From Variovorax sp. Root473 (GTDB taxonomy: Bacteria > Pseudomonadota > Gammaproteobacteria > Burkholderiales > Burkholderiaceae_C), in contig NZ_LMEV01000020.1 in the NCBI RefSeq assembly GCF_001426505.1, positions 119,827 through 177,604 on the forward strand: a stretch of DNA of 57,778 nt. Direction: 5' to 3'. Both the position numbers and the translations under genes were made by a program. The stretch's first letter is position 1, and each line of letters begins with the position of its first letter. Shown in pieces: positions 49,401 to 56,919 of the stretch. The notes beneath the pieces are model-generated. The model was not told where the DNA came from. It saw only the letters and a program-made list of their open reading frames with translations, and ran no database searches.

Positions 49401-50939
49401 ATGCCTGAAGCCCAGACCCCCGATTGCGTTCCCGCCGAAGTCGAACAACTGCTGCAGCGCCTGGGCGTGCCGCGCTCGGCCCACACCGGCGGCGAGTTGA
49501 CGGTGCGCTCGCCGGTCAGCGGCGAGGTGATCGCGCAGGTGCCGCAGACCACGGCCGTCGAAGCCACCGCCGCCATCGGCCGCGCGCACGAGGCCTTCAA
49601 GGCCTGGCGCCTGGTGCCGGCACCGCGCCGCGGCGAACTGGTGCGCCTGCTGGGCGAAGCGCTGCGCGCCGCCAAGCGCGACCTGGGTCGCCTCGTCACG
49701 CTGGAGGCCGGCAAGATCCCGTCCGAAGGTGCGGGCGAGGTGCAGGAAATGATCGACATCTGCGACTTCGCCGTCGGCCTCTCGCGCCAGCTCTACGGCC
49801 TCACGCTGGCCACCGAGCGCGCCGAGCACCGGATGATGGAAACCTGGCACCCGCTGGGCGTGTGCGGCGTGATCTCGGCCTTCAACTTTCCCGTGGCCGT
49901 GTGGTCGTGGAACGCGGCGCTCGCGCTGGTGTGCGGCGACCCGGTGGTGTGGAAGCCTTCCGAGAAAACACCGCTCACCGCGCTGGCCGTGCACGCCATC
50001 GCGCAGCGCGCCATTGAACGCTTCGGCGATGCACCCGAAGGCCTGCTCGGCCTGCTGCTGGGCCCGCGCGACATCGGCGAGGTGCTGGTGGCCGACCCGC
50101 GCGTGCCGATCCTCTCGGCCACCGGCTCCACGGCGATGGGCCGTCAGGTCGCGCCGAAACTCGCGGCGCGCTTTGCCCGCGCCATTCTTGAACTGGGCGG
50201 CAACAACGCCGCCATCGTCACGCCCTCGGCCGACCTGGACCTCACGCTGCGCGGCATCGCGTTCGCGGCCATGGGCACGGCCGGCCAGCGCTGCACGACG
50301 CTGCGGCGCCTGTTCGTGCACGACAGCGTGTACGACCAGCTGGTGCCCAAGCTCGCGAAGGTCTATGGCAATGTGCGCGTGGGCGATCCGCGCGAGGCCG
50401 GCACGCTGGTCGGTCCGCTGATCGACCGCGCGGCCTTCGACGGCATGCAGAAGGCCCTGAACGAAAGCCGCGAGATCGGCGCCACGGTACACGGCGGCCA
50501 GCGCGTCGACGGCATCGGCACGCCGGACGCCTACTACGTGCGCCCCGCGCTGGTCGAACTGAAATCGCACGACGGCCCGGTGCTGCGCGAGACCTTCGCG
50601 CCCATCCTCTACGTGGTGCGCTACCGCACGCTCGACGAAGCCATCGAATGGCACAACGCGGTGGGCGCGGGCCTGTCGTCCTCGATCTTCACGCTCAACG
50701 TGCGCGAGGCCGAGCGCTTCATGTCCAGCGCGGGTTCGGACTGCGGCATCGCCAACGTCAACATCGGCCCCAGCGGTGCCGAGATCGGCGGCGCCTTCGG
50801 TGGCGAGAAGGAAACCGGCGGCGGACGCGAAGCGGGCTCGGACAGCTGGAAGGCCTACATGCGCCGCGCGACCAACACCATCAACTACTCGACGGCACTT
50901 CCCCTTGCGCAGGGCGTGATCTTCGACATCGGGAATTGA
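49401..50939 (+). CDS. Aldehyde dehydrogenase, ALDH7 / aminoadipate-semialdehyde type (AmaB-like)
   Basis: This cytoplasmic NAD-dependent enzyme has 512 residues. Key parts are GVISAFNFPVAVWSWNAALA, WKPSEKTPLTA and ATGSTAMGRQVAPKLAARF. The general base is E264 (LELGGNNAAI), and the nucleophile is C298 (GTAGQRCTTLRR). The C-terminus has GGAFGGEKETGGGREAGSDS, typical of ALDH7 (AmaB). AmaB oxidises 2-aminoadipate semialdehyde in lysine breakdown. The start at 49401 has TGGAG upstream. A repeat copy separates it from the binding-protein gene, so the two may have separate transcripts. Confidence 0.94.
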   Translation: MPEAQTPDCVPAEVEQLLQRLGVPRSAHTGGELTVRSPVSGEVIAQVPQTTAVEATAAIGRAHEAFKAWRLVPAPRRGELVRLLGEALRAAKRDLGRLVTLEAGKIPSEGAGEVQEMIDICDFAVGLSRQLYGLTLATERAEHRMMETWHPLGVCGVISAFNFPVAVWSWNAALALVCGDPVVWKPSEKTPLTALAVHAIAQRAIERFGDAPEGLLGLLLGPRDIGEVLVADPRVPILSATGSTAMGRQVAPKLAARFARAILELGGNNAAIVTPSADLDLTLRGIAFAAMGTAGQRCTTLRRLFVHDSVYDQLVPKLAKVYGNVRVGDPREAGTLVGPLIDRAAFDGMQKALNESREIGATVHGGQRVDGIGTPDAYYVRPALVELKSHDGPVLRETFAPILYVVRYRTLDEAIEWHNAVGAGLSSSIFTLNVREAERFMSSAGSDCGIANVNIGPSGAEIGGAFGGEKETGGGREAGSDSWKAYMRRATNTINYSTALPLAQGVIFDIGN

Positions 50940-50943
50940 GGCT

Positions 50944-51028
50944 CGCCCCCAGGCTTCGCGCACTCCGTGTCGCTTGGCCCACCCCCTGCCGGGGGCGGCA
51001 TCTGCGGCCCGGCAAAGCCGGTTCCGCG
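50944..51028 (+). repeat. Dispersed G+C-rich hairpin repeat, copy C
   Basis: This copy is about 85 bp with GCGCACTCCGTGTCGCTT, CCCCCTGCCGGGGG and GGCCCGGCAAAGCCGGTTCC in order. It sits directly after the aldehyde dehydrogenase stop (50939) and before the binding-protein gene (51106), in the same orientation as A and B. Confidence 0.8.
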
Positions 51029-51105
51029 ATGTCCCATGAAAAGTCCTGCCGTGCCGGCAGGGCGCGCCGCACCCTTTCACGGAAAACCACCAGGAGACAC
51101 AGAAG

Positions 51106-52014
51106 ATGAAGATGCAACTGAAGACCCTCGCCACCGCCGCGCTGCTCGCGCTCGCCTTTGGCACCACAGCCTCCGCGCAGCAGGCGCCGACCGGCGGCAC
51201 GCTCGACAAGATCAAGGCCAGCGGCAAGGCCGTGCTCGGCGTGCGCGAGGCGTCGCCCCCCATGGCCTACATGCTGGGCGCGGGCGACAAGTACGTGGGC
51301 TACCACGTCGAACTCTGCGAGCGTGTGCTGAAAGACATCGCGCCCGACGCCAGGCTCGAGTACATGGCCGTGACCGCGCAGAACACCATTGCGCTGATGC
51401 AGAACGGCACGCTCGACATCGGCTGCGGCCCCACCACCAACAACACCGCGCGCCAGCAGCAGGTGGCCTTCGCACTCACCACGTACGTGAGCGAGGTGCG
51501 CATGGCGTCGCGGGTCGACTCGGGCATCACCACGCTCGACCAGCTCGCGGGCCGCAACGTGTCGGCGTCGAGCGGCACCACCGCCGTGCAGCTTCTGCGC
51601 AAGCGAGAGCGTGCGCAGAACGTCTCGTACAACACCTTGCTCGGCAAGGATCATCTGGAGAGCTTCCTGCTGATGGAGTCGGGCCGTGTCGATGCCTTCG
51701 TGCTCGACGACAACCTGCTCGCCGGCATCATCGCGAACTCGAAGAACCCCGCGGCGTATCGCATCACTGGCGAGGCGCTGGGTTCGGAGCCGATCGCGCT
51801 GCTGTTCCGAAAGGACGACCCGGCCTTCAAGGCCGCGGTGGACGGCGCACTGCGCAAGCTCATGAAGAGCGGCGAGCTCGAGAAGATCTACACCAAGTGG
51901 TTCGTGGCCGCGATTCCGCCGAAGAACACCAGCCTCAATCTGCCGATGAGCCCCGTGCTCAAGCAGCTGATGCTCGAACCCAACGACAAGCCGCTGGAAG
52001 CCTACGCCAGGTGA
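51106..52014 (+). CDS. Amino-acid ABC transporter substrate-binding protein (GltI-like)
   Basis: This 302-residue periplasmic protein has a signal peptide (LKTLATAALLALAFGTTASA). The SBP_bac_3 domain shows TLDKIKASGKAVLGVREASP, YVGYHVELCERV, NGTLDIGCGPTTNN and VSASSGTTAVQLL. It resembles glutamate/aspartate binding proteins. No permease or ATPase genes are adjacent, so it must share partners encoded elsewhere. A good AGGAG precedes the ATG. Its stop overlaps the aminotransferase GTG start (GTGA). Confidence 0.92.
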   Translation: MKMQLKTLATAALLALAFGTTASAQQAPTGGTLDKIKASGKAVLGVREASPPMAYMLGAGDKYVGYHVELCERVLKDIAPDARLEYMAVTAQNTIALMQNGTLDIGCGPTTNNTARQQQVAFALTTYVSEVRMASRVDSGITTLDQLAGRNVSASSGTTAVQLLRKRERAQNVSYNTLLGKDHLESFLLMESGRVDAFVLDDNLLAGIIANSKNPAAYRITGEALGSEPIALLFRKDDPAFKAAVDGALRKLMKSGELEKIYTKWFVAAIPPKNTSLNLPMSPVLKQLMLEPNDKPLEAYAR

Positions 52015-53228
52015 CCGACGCCGCCGTGTTCTCGCCAGCACAACGCGTGCGCGCCCTCCAGGTCTCGGAGATCCTGCGCATCACCGATCACGCGCAGGCG
52101 CTCAAGCGCGCCGGCCGCCCGGTGATCGTGCTGGGCGCGGGCGAGCCCGACTTCGACACGCCCGAGAACATCCGGCTTGCGGCCTCGCAGGCCATTGCGC
52201 GCGGCGACACGCGCTACACGGTGCTCGACGGCAGCCCGGCGATGAAGGCGGCCGTGCAGCTGAAGTTCCAGCGCGACAACGCGCTGGACTTCGCACTCGA
52301 CGAGATCAGCGTGAGCGCGGGCGCCAAGCAGGTGATCTTCAATGCGCTGATGGCGAGCCTGAACCCGGGCGACGAAGTGATCCTGCCCGCGCCGTACTGG
52401 ACCTCGTACGCGGACATCGTGCAGATCTGCGGCGGCGTGCCGGTGTCGGTGGCGTGCGAGGAGGAGAACGGCTTTCGCCTGACCGCGGCGCAGCTGCAGG
52501 CGGCCATCACGCCGCGCACGCGCTGGTTGTTTCAGAACTCGCCGTCGAACCCAAGCGGCGCGGCCTACAGCGCGGCGCAGCTCCGGCCGATCACCGACCT
52601 GCTGCTCGACCATCCCCACGTCTGGGTGCTGGCGGACGACATCTACGAACACATCCTCTACGACGGCCTCGCGTTCGCAACACCGGCGGCCGTCGAGCCG
52701 CGGCTGCGCGAGCGCACGCTCACGGTGAACGGTGTGTCGAAGGCCTATGCGATGACCGGCTGGCGCGTCGGCTACGGCGCGGGACCGCGCCCGCTGATCG
52801 CGGCGATGGCCGTGGTGCAAAGCCAGTCGACCTCGTGCCCGTCGTCGGTGAGCCAGGCCGCGGCGATCGAGGCGCTCACCGGCCCGCAGGGCATCGTTGC
52901 CGAGCGCTGCGCATCGTTCCAACAGCGTCGCGACTTCGTCGTGGCCGCGCTCAACCGCGCGCCAGGCCTGCATTGCCGCGTGCCCGAGGGCGCCTTCTAC
53001 ACCTTCGCAAGCTGCGCCGGCGTGCTCGGCAAGCGAACGGCCAGCGGCACGCTGCTGCAGACCGACAGCGACTTTTGCCGCTACCTGCTGCAGGACTTCG
53101 AGGTGGCGGTGGTGCCGGGCAGCGTGTTCGGGCTCGCACCGTATTTCCGCATCTCGTATGCGACGTCGATGGCGCAACTCGAAGAGGCGTGCGCGCGCAT
53201 CGCCGCCGCCTGCGCCGTGCTTTCATGA
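52011..53228 (+). CDS. Class I/II PLP-dependent aminotransferase
   Basis: This 405-residue fold-type I aminotransferase shows LGAGEPDFDTPENIRLAASQ, the aromatic stacking region ISVSAGAKQVIFNAL, the substrate Asn region QNSPSNPSGAAYS and DDIYEHILYDG. The PLP lysine is K244 in VNGVSKAYAMTGWRVGYG, and the substrate-carboxylate Arg is in YFRISYATS. The GTG at 52011 overlaps the binding-protein stop by 4 bases. The amino acid is not clear; coupling with a binding protein and a ThDP enzyme points to catabolism. Confidence 0.92.
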   Translation: MTDAAVFSPAQRVRALQVSEILRITDHAQALKRAGRPVIVLGAGEPDFDTPENIRLAASQAIARGDTRYTVLDGSPAMKAAVQLKFQRDNALDFALDEISVSAGAKQVIFNALMASLNPGDEVILPAPYWTSYADIVQICGGVPVSVACEEENGFRLTAAQLQAAITPRTRWLFQNSPSNPSGAAYSAAQLRPITDLLLDHPHVWVLADDIYEHILYDGLAFATPAAVEPRLRERTLTVNGVSKAYAMTGWRVGYGAGPRPLIAAMAVVQSQSTSCPSSVSQAAAIEALTGPQGIVAERCASFQQRRDFVVAALNRAPGLHCRVPEGAFYTFASCAGVLGKRTASGTLLQTDSDFCRYLLQDFEVAVVPGSVFGLAPYFRISYATSMAQLEEACARIAAACAVLS

Positions 53229-53253
53229 ACATCTTCAATCCACTGGAACCCTC

Positions 53254-54927
53254 ATGACTTCCTCCCGCACCGGCGGCCAGATCCTGGTCGACCAGCTCAT
53301 CACCCACGGCGTCAAGCAGCTTTTCTGCGTGCCCGGCGAAAGCTTCCTGGCCGTGCTCGACGCGCTGCACGACGCATCGATCGACGTGACGGTGTGCCGC
53401 CAGGAGGGCGGCGCGACGATGATGGCCGAGGCGCAGGGCAAGCTCACGGGCCAGCCCGGCATCTGCTTCGTCACGCGCGGCCCCGGCGCCACCAACGCGG
53501 CGGCGGGCGTGCACATCGCGCACCAGGACTCGACACCGCTCCTGCTGTTCGTCGGCCAGGTCGCGCGCGACGCGATGGGCCGCGAAGCCTTCCAGGAGCT
53601 GGACTACGGCGCGGTCTTCGGCACGATGGCCAAGTGGGTCGTGCAGATCGACGATCCGGCGCGCGTGCCCGAACTCGTCTCGCGCGCCTTCCATGTCGCG
53701 ACCTCGGGCCGGCCCGGTCCGGTGGTGATCGCGCTGCCCGAAGACATGCTGACCGAAGCCGCCGTGGTGGCCGATGCGCTGCCGTATGCCGTCACTGAAA
53801 CCCATCCCGGCGCGGCCCCACTCGCCGAACTGCAGCAGCGCCTGTCGCAGGCGCAGCGGCCGGTCGTCATCCTGGGCGGCAGCCGCTGGTCGGAAGCCGC
53901 GACGCAGCAGTTCGCGCAGTTCGCCGAGGCCTATTCGTTGCCCGTGTACTGCTCGTTCCGCCGCCAGATGCTGATGTCCGCCGAGCATCCCTGCTATGCG
54001 GGCGACCTGGGGCTCGGCGCGAACCCGCGCATGCTGGCGCGCATCCGCGATGCGGACCTCGTGCTGCTGGTCGGCGGGCGCCTGTCGGAAGTGCCGTCGC
54101 AGGGCTATGAGCTGTTCGCGATTCCGCAGCCGAAGCAGGCGCTGGTGCATGTGCACGCGGATGCCGACGAGCTCGGCAAGCTCTATCGCCCGACGCAGGG
54201 CATCCACGCCACGCCGCAGGCGTTCGCCGAAGCGGTGTCTGCGTTGCGTCCGACTTCATCGCCCGTGTGGCAGGCGCAGACGAAGACCGCGCGCGAAGAC
54301 TTCCTGCGCTGGAGCGACCCGGCCGCGATCCGCATCCCGGGCCCGCTGCAGATGGGCGAGGTCATGCAGCACCTGCGCGAGGTGCTGCCGGCCGACACCA
54401 TCTTCTGCAACGGCGCGGGCAACTTCGCGACCTGGGTGCACCGCTTCTGGCCGTTCCGCGCGTTCGCGAGCCAGCTTGCGCCGACCAGTGGGTCGATGGG
54501 CTACGGGTTGCCGGCCGGCGTCGGTGCCAAGCGGCTGTGGCCCGAACGCGAGGTGGTCGTGTTCGCGGGCGACGGCGATTTTCTGATGCACGGCCAGGAG
54601 TTCGCGACCGCCGTGCAGTACGGGCTGCCGATCCTCGTCGTGCTGCTGGACAACGGCATGTACGGCACGATCCGCATGCACCAGGAAAAGCACTACCCCG
54701 GCCGCATCAGCGCCACGCAGCTGAAGAACCCCGACTTCCGCGGCTATGCCGAGGTGTTCGGCGGACACGGCGAACGCGTGACCACGACGGAAGAGTTCGG
54801 CCCGGCCCTGGCGCGTGCGCGTGCGAGCGGCAAGCCGGCGATCCTGCATTGCCTGCTGGACCCGGAGGCGATCACGCCCGCGAGCACGCTGCAGTCGATC
54901 CGCAAGGCGGCGCTGGCCGCGAACTGA
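53254..54927 (+). CDS. ThDP-dependent enzyme (acetolactate synthase / 2-oxo acid decarboxylase-like)
   Basis: This 557-residue enzyme has the three-domain ThDP fold. The cofactor-activating Glu is E51 (CRQEGGATMMAEAQGKLTG). TRGPGATNAAAGVHIAHQDS and GRPGPVVIALPEDML follow. The ThDP/Mg motif starts at about G439 (GDGDFLMHGQ) and ends with LLDNGMYG. The length and the upstream aminotransferase recall the AruH/AruI pair, where AruI decarboxylates 2-ketoarginine, but an ordinary acetolactate-synthase-like enzyme is possible. It starts 25 bases after the aminotransferase and is the last gene of the operon. Confidence 0.9.
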   Translation: MTSSRTGGQILVDQLITHGVKQLFCVPGESFLAVLDALHDASIDVTVCRQEGGATMMAEAQGKLTGQPGICFVTRGPGATNAAAGVHIAHQDSTPLLLFVGQVARDAMGREAFQELDYGAVFGTMAKWVVQIDDPARVPELVSRAFHVATSGRPGPVVIALPEDMLTEAAVVADALPYAVTETHPGAAPLAELQQRLSQAQRPVVILGGSRWSEAATQQFAQFAEAYSLPVYCSFRRQMLMSAEHPCYAGDLGLGANPRMLARIRDADLVLLVGGRLSEVPSQGYELFAIPQPKQALVHVHADADELGKLYRPTQGIHATPQAFAEAVSALRPTSSPVWQAQTKTAREDFLRWSDPAAIRIPGPLQMGEVMQHLREVLPADTIFCNGAGNFATWVHRFWPFRAFASQLAPTSGSMGYGLPAGVGAKRLWPEREVVVFAGDGDFLMHGQEFATAVQYGLPILVVLLDNGMYGTIRMHQEKHYPGRISATQLKNPDFRGYAEVFGGHGERVTTTEEFGPALARARASGKPAILHCLLDPEAITPASTLQSIRKAALAAN

Positions 54928-54934
54928 GGCGTCG

Positions 54935-55237
54935 TCAGCGCAGCCCGCCGACATAGCGCGGCGGCGGCGTGGGCGGCAGGCCGTCGGGCTGCCGCGCCGC
55001 CAGCCGCGCGGCGCGGGCCAGCGGCTCCATCGCCTGCTCCAGCCGCGTGGCGAGCTGGTCGAGCTCGTCGTCCTTCGTCTCGGCGGCGTGGATGCGCGTC
55101 ATGCGCACGATCTCGGCGGCGTACTCGGCGTTGGTGGCCATCCATTCGGTGTCGGTCACGCGTCCGTGCTTGCGCCGCAGCGCCACGTGCAGGCGGGCGG
55201 CGAGGGCGATGCGTTCGCTTTCGGACATGGATGGCAT
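54935..55237 (-). CDS. Hypothetical helical protein
   Basis: This 100-residue, mostly helical and charged protein (MSESERIALAARLHVALRRK, then RVTDTEWMATNAEYAAEIVR) has no recognised domain and no membrane segment. The C-terminus is proline-rich (LPPTPPPRYVGGL). ATG 55237 has GGAG eight bases upstream; ATG 55228 is the alternative. It lies 24 bp after amtB on the same strand, so it may be co-transcribed with it under nitrogen control. It is convergent with the ThDP enzyme gene. Confidence 0.7.
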   Translation of the reverse strand: MPSMSESERIALAARLHVALRRKHGRVTDTEWMATNAEYAAEIVRMTRIHAAETKDDELDQLATRLEQAMEPLARAARLAARQPDGLPPTPPPRYVGGLR

Positions 55238-55261
55238 GGCGGGGTCTCCGGCGTCTGTGGG

Positions 55262-56500
55262 TCAGGCTCCCAGGTGTTCCTTGTGTTGAGCAAGATCGAG
55301 GCCCACGAGTTCGCTCTCGGGGTCGACGCGCAATCCGACCAGCACATGCACGAGGAACAGGACGATGGCCGTGCCCGTCGCGCTGTAGATCGCCACGCTG
55401 CCGACGGCGATCGCCTGCGTCAGCACGTTGCCTGTCGCGCCCGAGATGCGCGGGTCGGCGAACACGCCCGTGAGCAGCGCGCCCACGATGCCGCCGATGC
55501 CGTGCACGCCGAACACGTCGAGCGAGTCGTCCGCACCGAGCAGGTGCTTCAGGCCCGTGGCGCCCCAGTAGCAGGCCAGCCCGGCGATGGCGCCGATGGC
55601 CAGCGCCGGCAGCGGCGTGACGAAGCCGGCCGCGGGCGTGATCGCCACCAGCCCGGCCACGAGGCCGGAGCACAGGCCCAGCAGCGAGGGGCTGCGGCGC
55701 ACGATCCATTCGCCAATCATCCAGCTCAGGGCGCCGGCCGCCGCCGCGATGTGCGTGACCAGCATGGCCAGGCCGGCGCGCCCGTCGGCCGCCACCGCCG
55801 AGCCGGCATTGAATCCGAACCAGCCCACCCACAGCAGGCCCGCGCCGGTCATGGTGAGCGCCAGGCTGTAGGGCTCGAAGGCCTCGCGTCCGTAGCCCCG
55901 GCGCGGCCCGAGCGCATAGGCGCACACCAGCCCCGCGATGCCCGCGTTGACGTGCACCACCGAGCCGCCCGCGAAGTCGAGCGCGCCCATCTGCGCGAGC
56001 CAGCCGCCCGGCTCCCACACCCAGTGCGCCACGGGCGCGTACACGAGCACGCTCCACAGCAGCGCGAACCACAGCAGGGCCGAGAAGCGCATGCGCTCGA
56101 CAAAGGCGCCGAGCACCAGCGCGGTGGTGATGATCGCGAAGCTCAGCTGGAACATGGCGTAGACCGACTCCGGCACGTTCGGCGCCACGTGGCTCACGGC
56201 CACCTGGCCGGCGTCTTTCAGGTACTCGAAGCCCGAGAAGCCGATGCGCGAGAGGTTGCCGAGCCAGGGCCAGCCGGACGTGAAGGCCAGCGAGTAGCCG
56301 AGCGCGAACCAGGTCAGCGAGACCACCGCCGCGATCGCCACCACCCCGGCCATGGTGGCCAGCACGTTCTTGCGCCGGACCATGCCGGCATAGAAGAGCG
56401 CGATGCCGGGCAGCGTCATCAGCAGCACCAGCGCGGTCGAGGTCATCATCCAGGCAGTGTCGGCCGCGTTCAGGGAGGCTTGGGGTGCCAGCAGGGCCAT
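55262..56500 (-). CDS. amtB: Ammonium transporter
   Basis: AmtB is an 11-helix inner-membrane channel for ammonium/ammonia. The 412 residues show ALFYAGMVRRKNVLATM, YAPVAHWVWEPGGWLAQMGA and the twin-histidine region: LDFAGGSVVHVNAG holds the first His and FGVHGIGGIVGALLTGVFAD the second. The N-terminus is short and no signal peptide is obvious. Upstream are a sigma-54-type promoter and an NtrC-type site, and AGGAAG is the Shine-Dalgarno. Unusually, no glnK (PII) gene lies next to it on either side. Confidence 0.96.
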   Translation of the reverse strand: MALLAPQASLNAADTAWMMTSTALVLLMTLPGIALFYAGMVRRKNVLATMAGVVAIAAVVSLTWFALGYSLAFTSGWPWLGNLSRIGFSGFEYLKDAGQVAVSHVAPNVPESVYAMFQLSFAIITTALVLGAFVERMRFSALLWFALLWSVLVYAPVAHWVWEPGGWLAQMGALDFAGGSVVHVNAGIAGLVCAYALGPRRGYGREAFEPYSLALTMTGAGLLWVGWFGFNAGSAVAADGRAGLAMLVTHIAAAAGALSWMIGEWIVRRSPSLLGLCSGLVAGLVAITPAAGFVTPLPALAIGAIAGLACYWGATGLKHLLGADDSLDVFGVHGIGGIVGALLTGVFADPRISGATGNVLTQAIAVGSVAIYSATGTAIVLFLVHVLVGLRVDPESELVGLDLAQHKEHLGA

Positions 56501-56538
56501 GACCGTTTCTTCCTGGAGTGGTGGACAGAAGGCCTGTG

Positions 56539-56554
56539 TGCACGAGTCATGCCA
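56539..56554 (-). promoter_or_regulatory. Sigma-54-type promoter of amtB
   Basis: On the minus strand TGGCAT-GACTC-GTGCA matches the consensus TGGCAC-N5-TTGCA, with GG and GC exactly 10 bases apart. The start of transcription would be near 56528, giving a leader of about 28 bases to the amtB ATG (56500), which fits its Shine-Dalgarno. Confidence 0.7.
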
Positions 56555-56628
56555 TCTTGTTAACTGGCTGAAACACTTTGGTTTCCCAACTGGAGGGTCG
56601 AAGTAACACGAAGCGGGTAATTCCTAAT

Positions 56629-56643
56629 GCACCGGGCGGGTGC
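56629..56643. promoter_or_regulatory. NtrC-type enhancer site for amtB
   Basis: GCACC-GGGCG-GGTGC is a perfect inverted repeat of the known NtrC half-site. Its centre lies about 108 bases upstream of the predicted amtB transcription start, a normal enhancer distance. With the sigma-54 promoter it points to NtrB/NtrC control under nitrogen limitation. Confidence 0.7.
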
Positions 56644-56772
56644 GCGCTTGCACAATCTGCGCACTCGCGACGGGCCCTGCTCGTACTGCCGAGGGTCCGA
56701 GGAGACAAGCTTCCGATCGATCAACAAGAACATTCTTCAAAGGCTCCGTACGAGATGCCTGCCTGATATTTG
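56644..56772 (+). other. Possible small transcript before an orphan terminator
   Basis: The stretch between the NtrC site and the terminator at 56773 is less G+C-rich than its neighbours and has no clear gene. A strong plus-strand terminator at its end implies a rightward transcript. The reading frame ending IDQQEHSSKAPYEMPA stops just before the terminator but has no good start. A small RNA or a gene remnant are both possible. The remainder of the 419-bp gap (56501-56919) holds the amtB control region and the TSUP promoter. Confidence 0.3.
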
Positions 56773-56801
56773 AAAAGCGCCGCTGGTCGGCGCTTTTTTT
56801 T
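56773..56801 (+). terminator. Strong intrinsic terminator with no assigned gene upstream
   Basis: A 10-bp stem (56773-56782 with 56788-56797) has a 5-base loop and is followed by a run of eight T (56794-56801). The only gene to its left on this region, amtB, is transcribed leftward, so this terminator must serve a rightward transcript that has not been identified. Confidence 0.85.
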
Positions 56802-56878
56802 GCCTGTTCGCCGCGCGGACGTGGGCGCTTTCCTCCAAGCCAAACAAGCCTCCTGGCCAGCCGGTATCGGCCATCAAA

Positions 56879-56895
56879 GCTATCGTTTCGATAGC
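56879..56895. repeat. Short palindrome GCTATCG-TTT-CGATAGC
   Basis: A 7+7 perfect inverted repeat with a 3-base loop lies 24 bp upstream of the TSUP start, overlapping the place of a -35 box. It could be an operator or one copy of a short palindromic repeat; no second copy was found in the window. Confidence 0.4.
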
Positions 56896-56919
56896 AATTC
56901 CGGTGAGACAATCGCCCGC

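Noticed and set aside
53225..53257. Ten-codon ORF (MNIFNPLEPS) between the aminotransferase and the ThDP enzyme
   Set aside because: It is too short to judge. It may merely couple translation across the 25-bp gap, with no sign of a conserved leader peptide.
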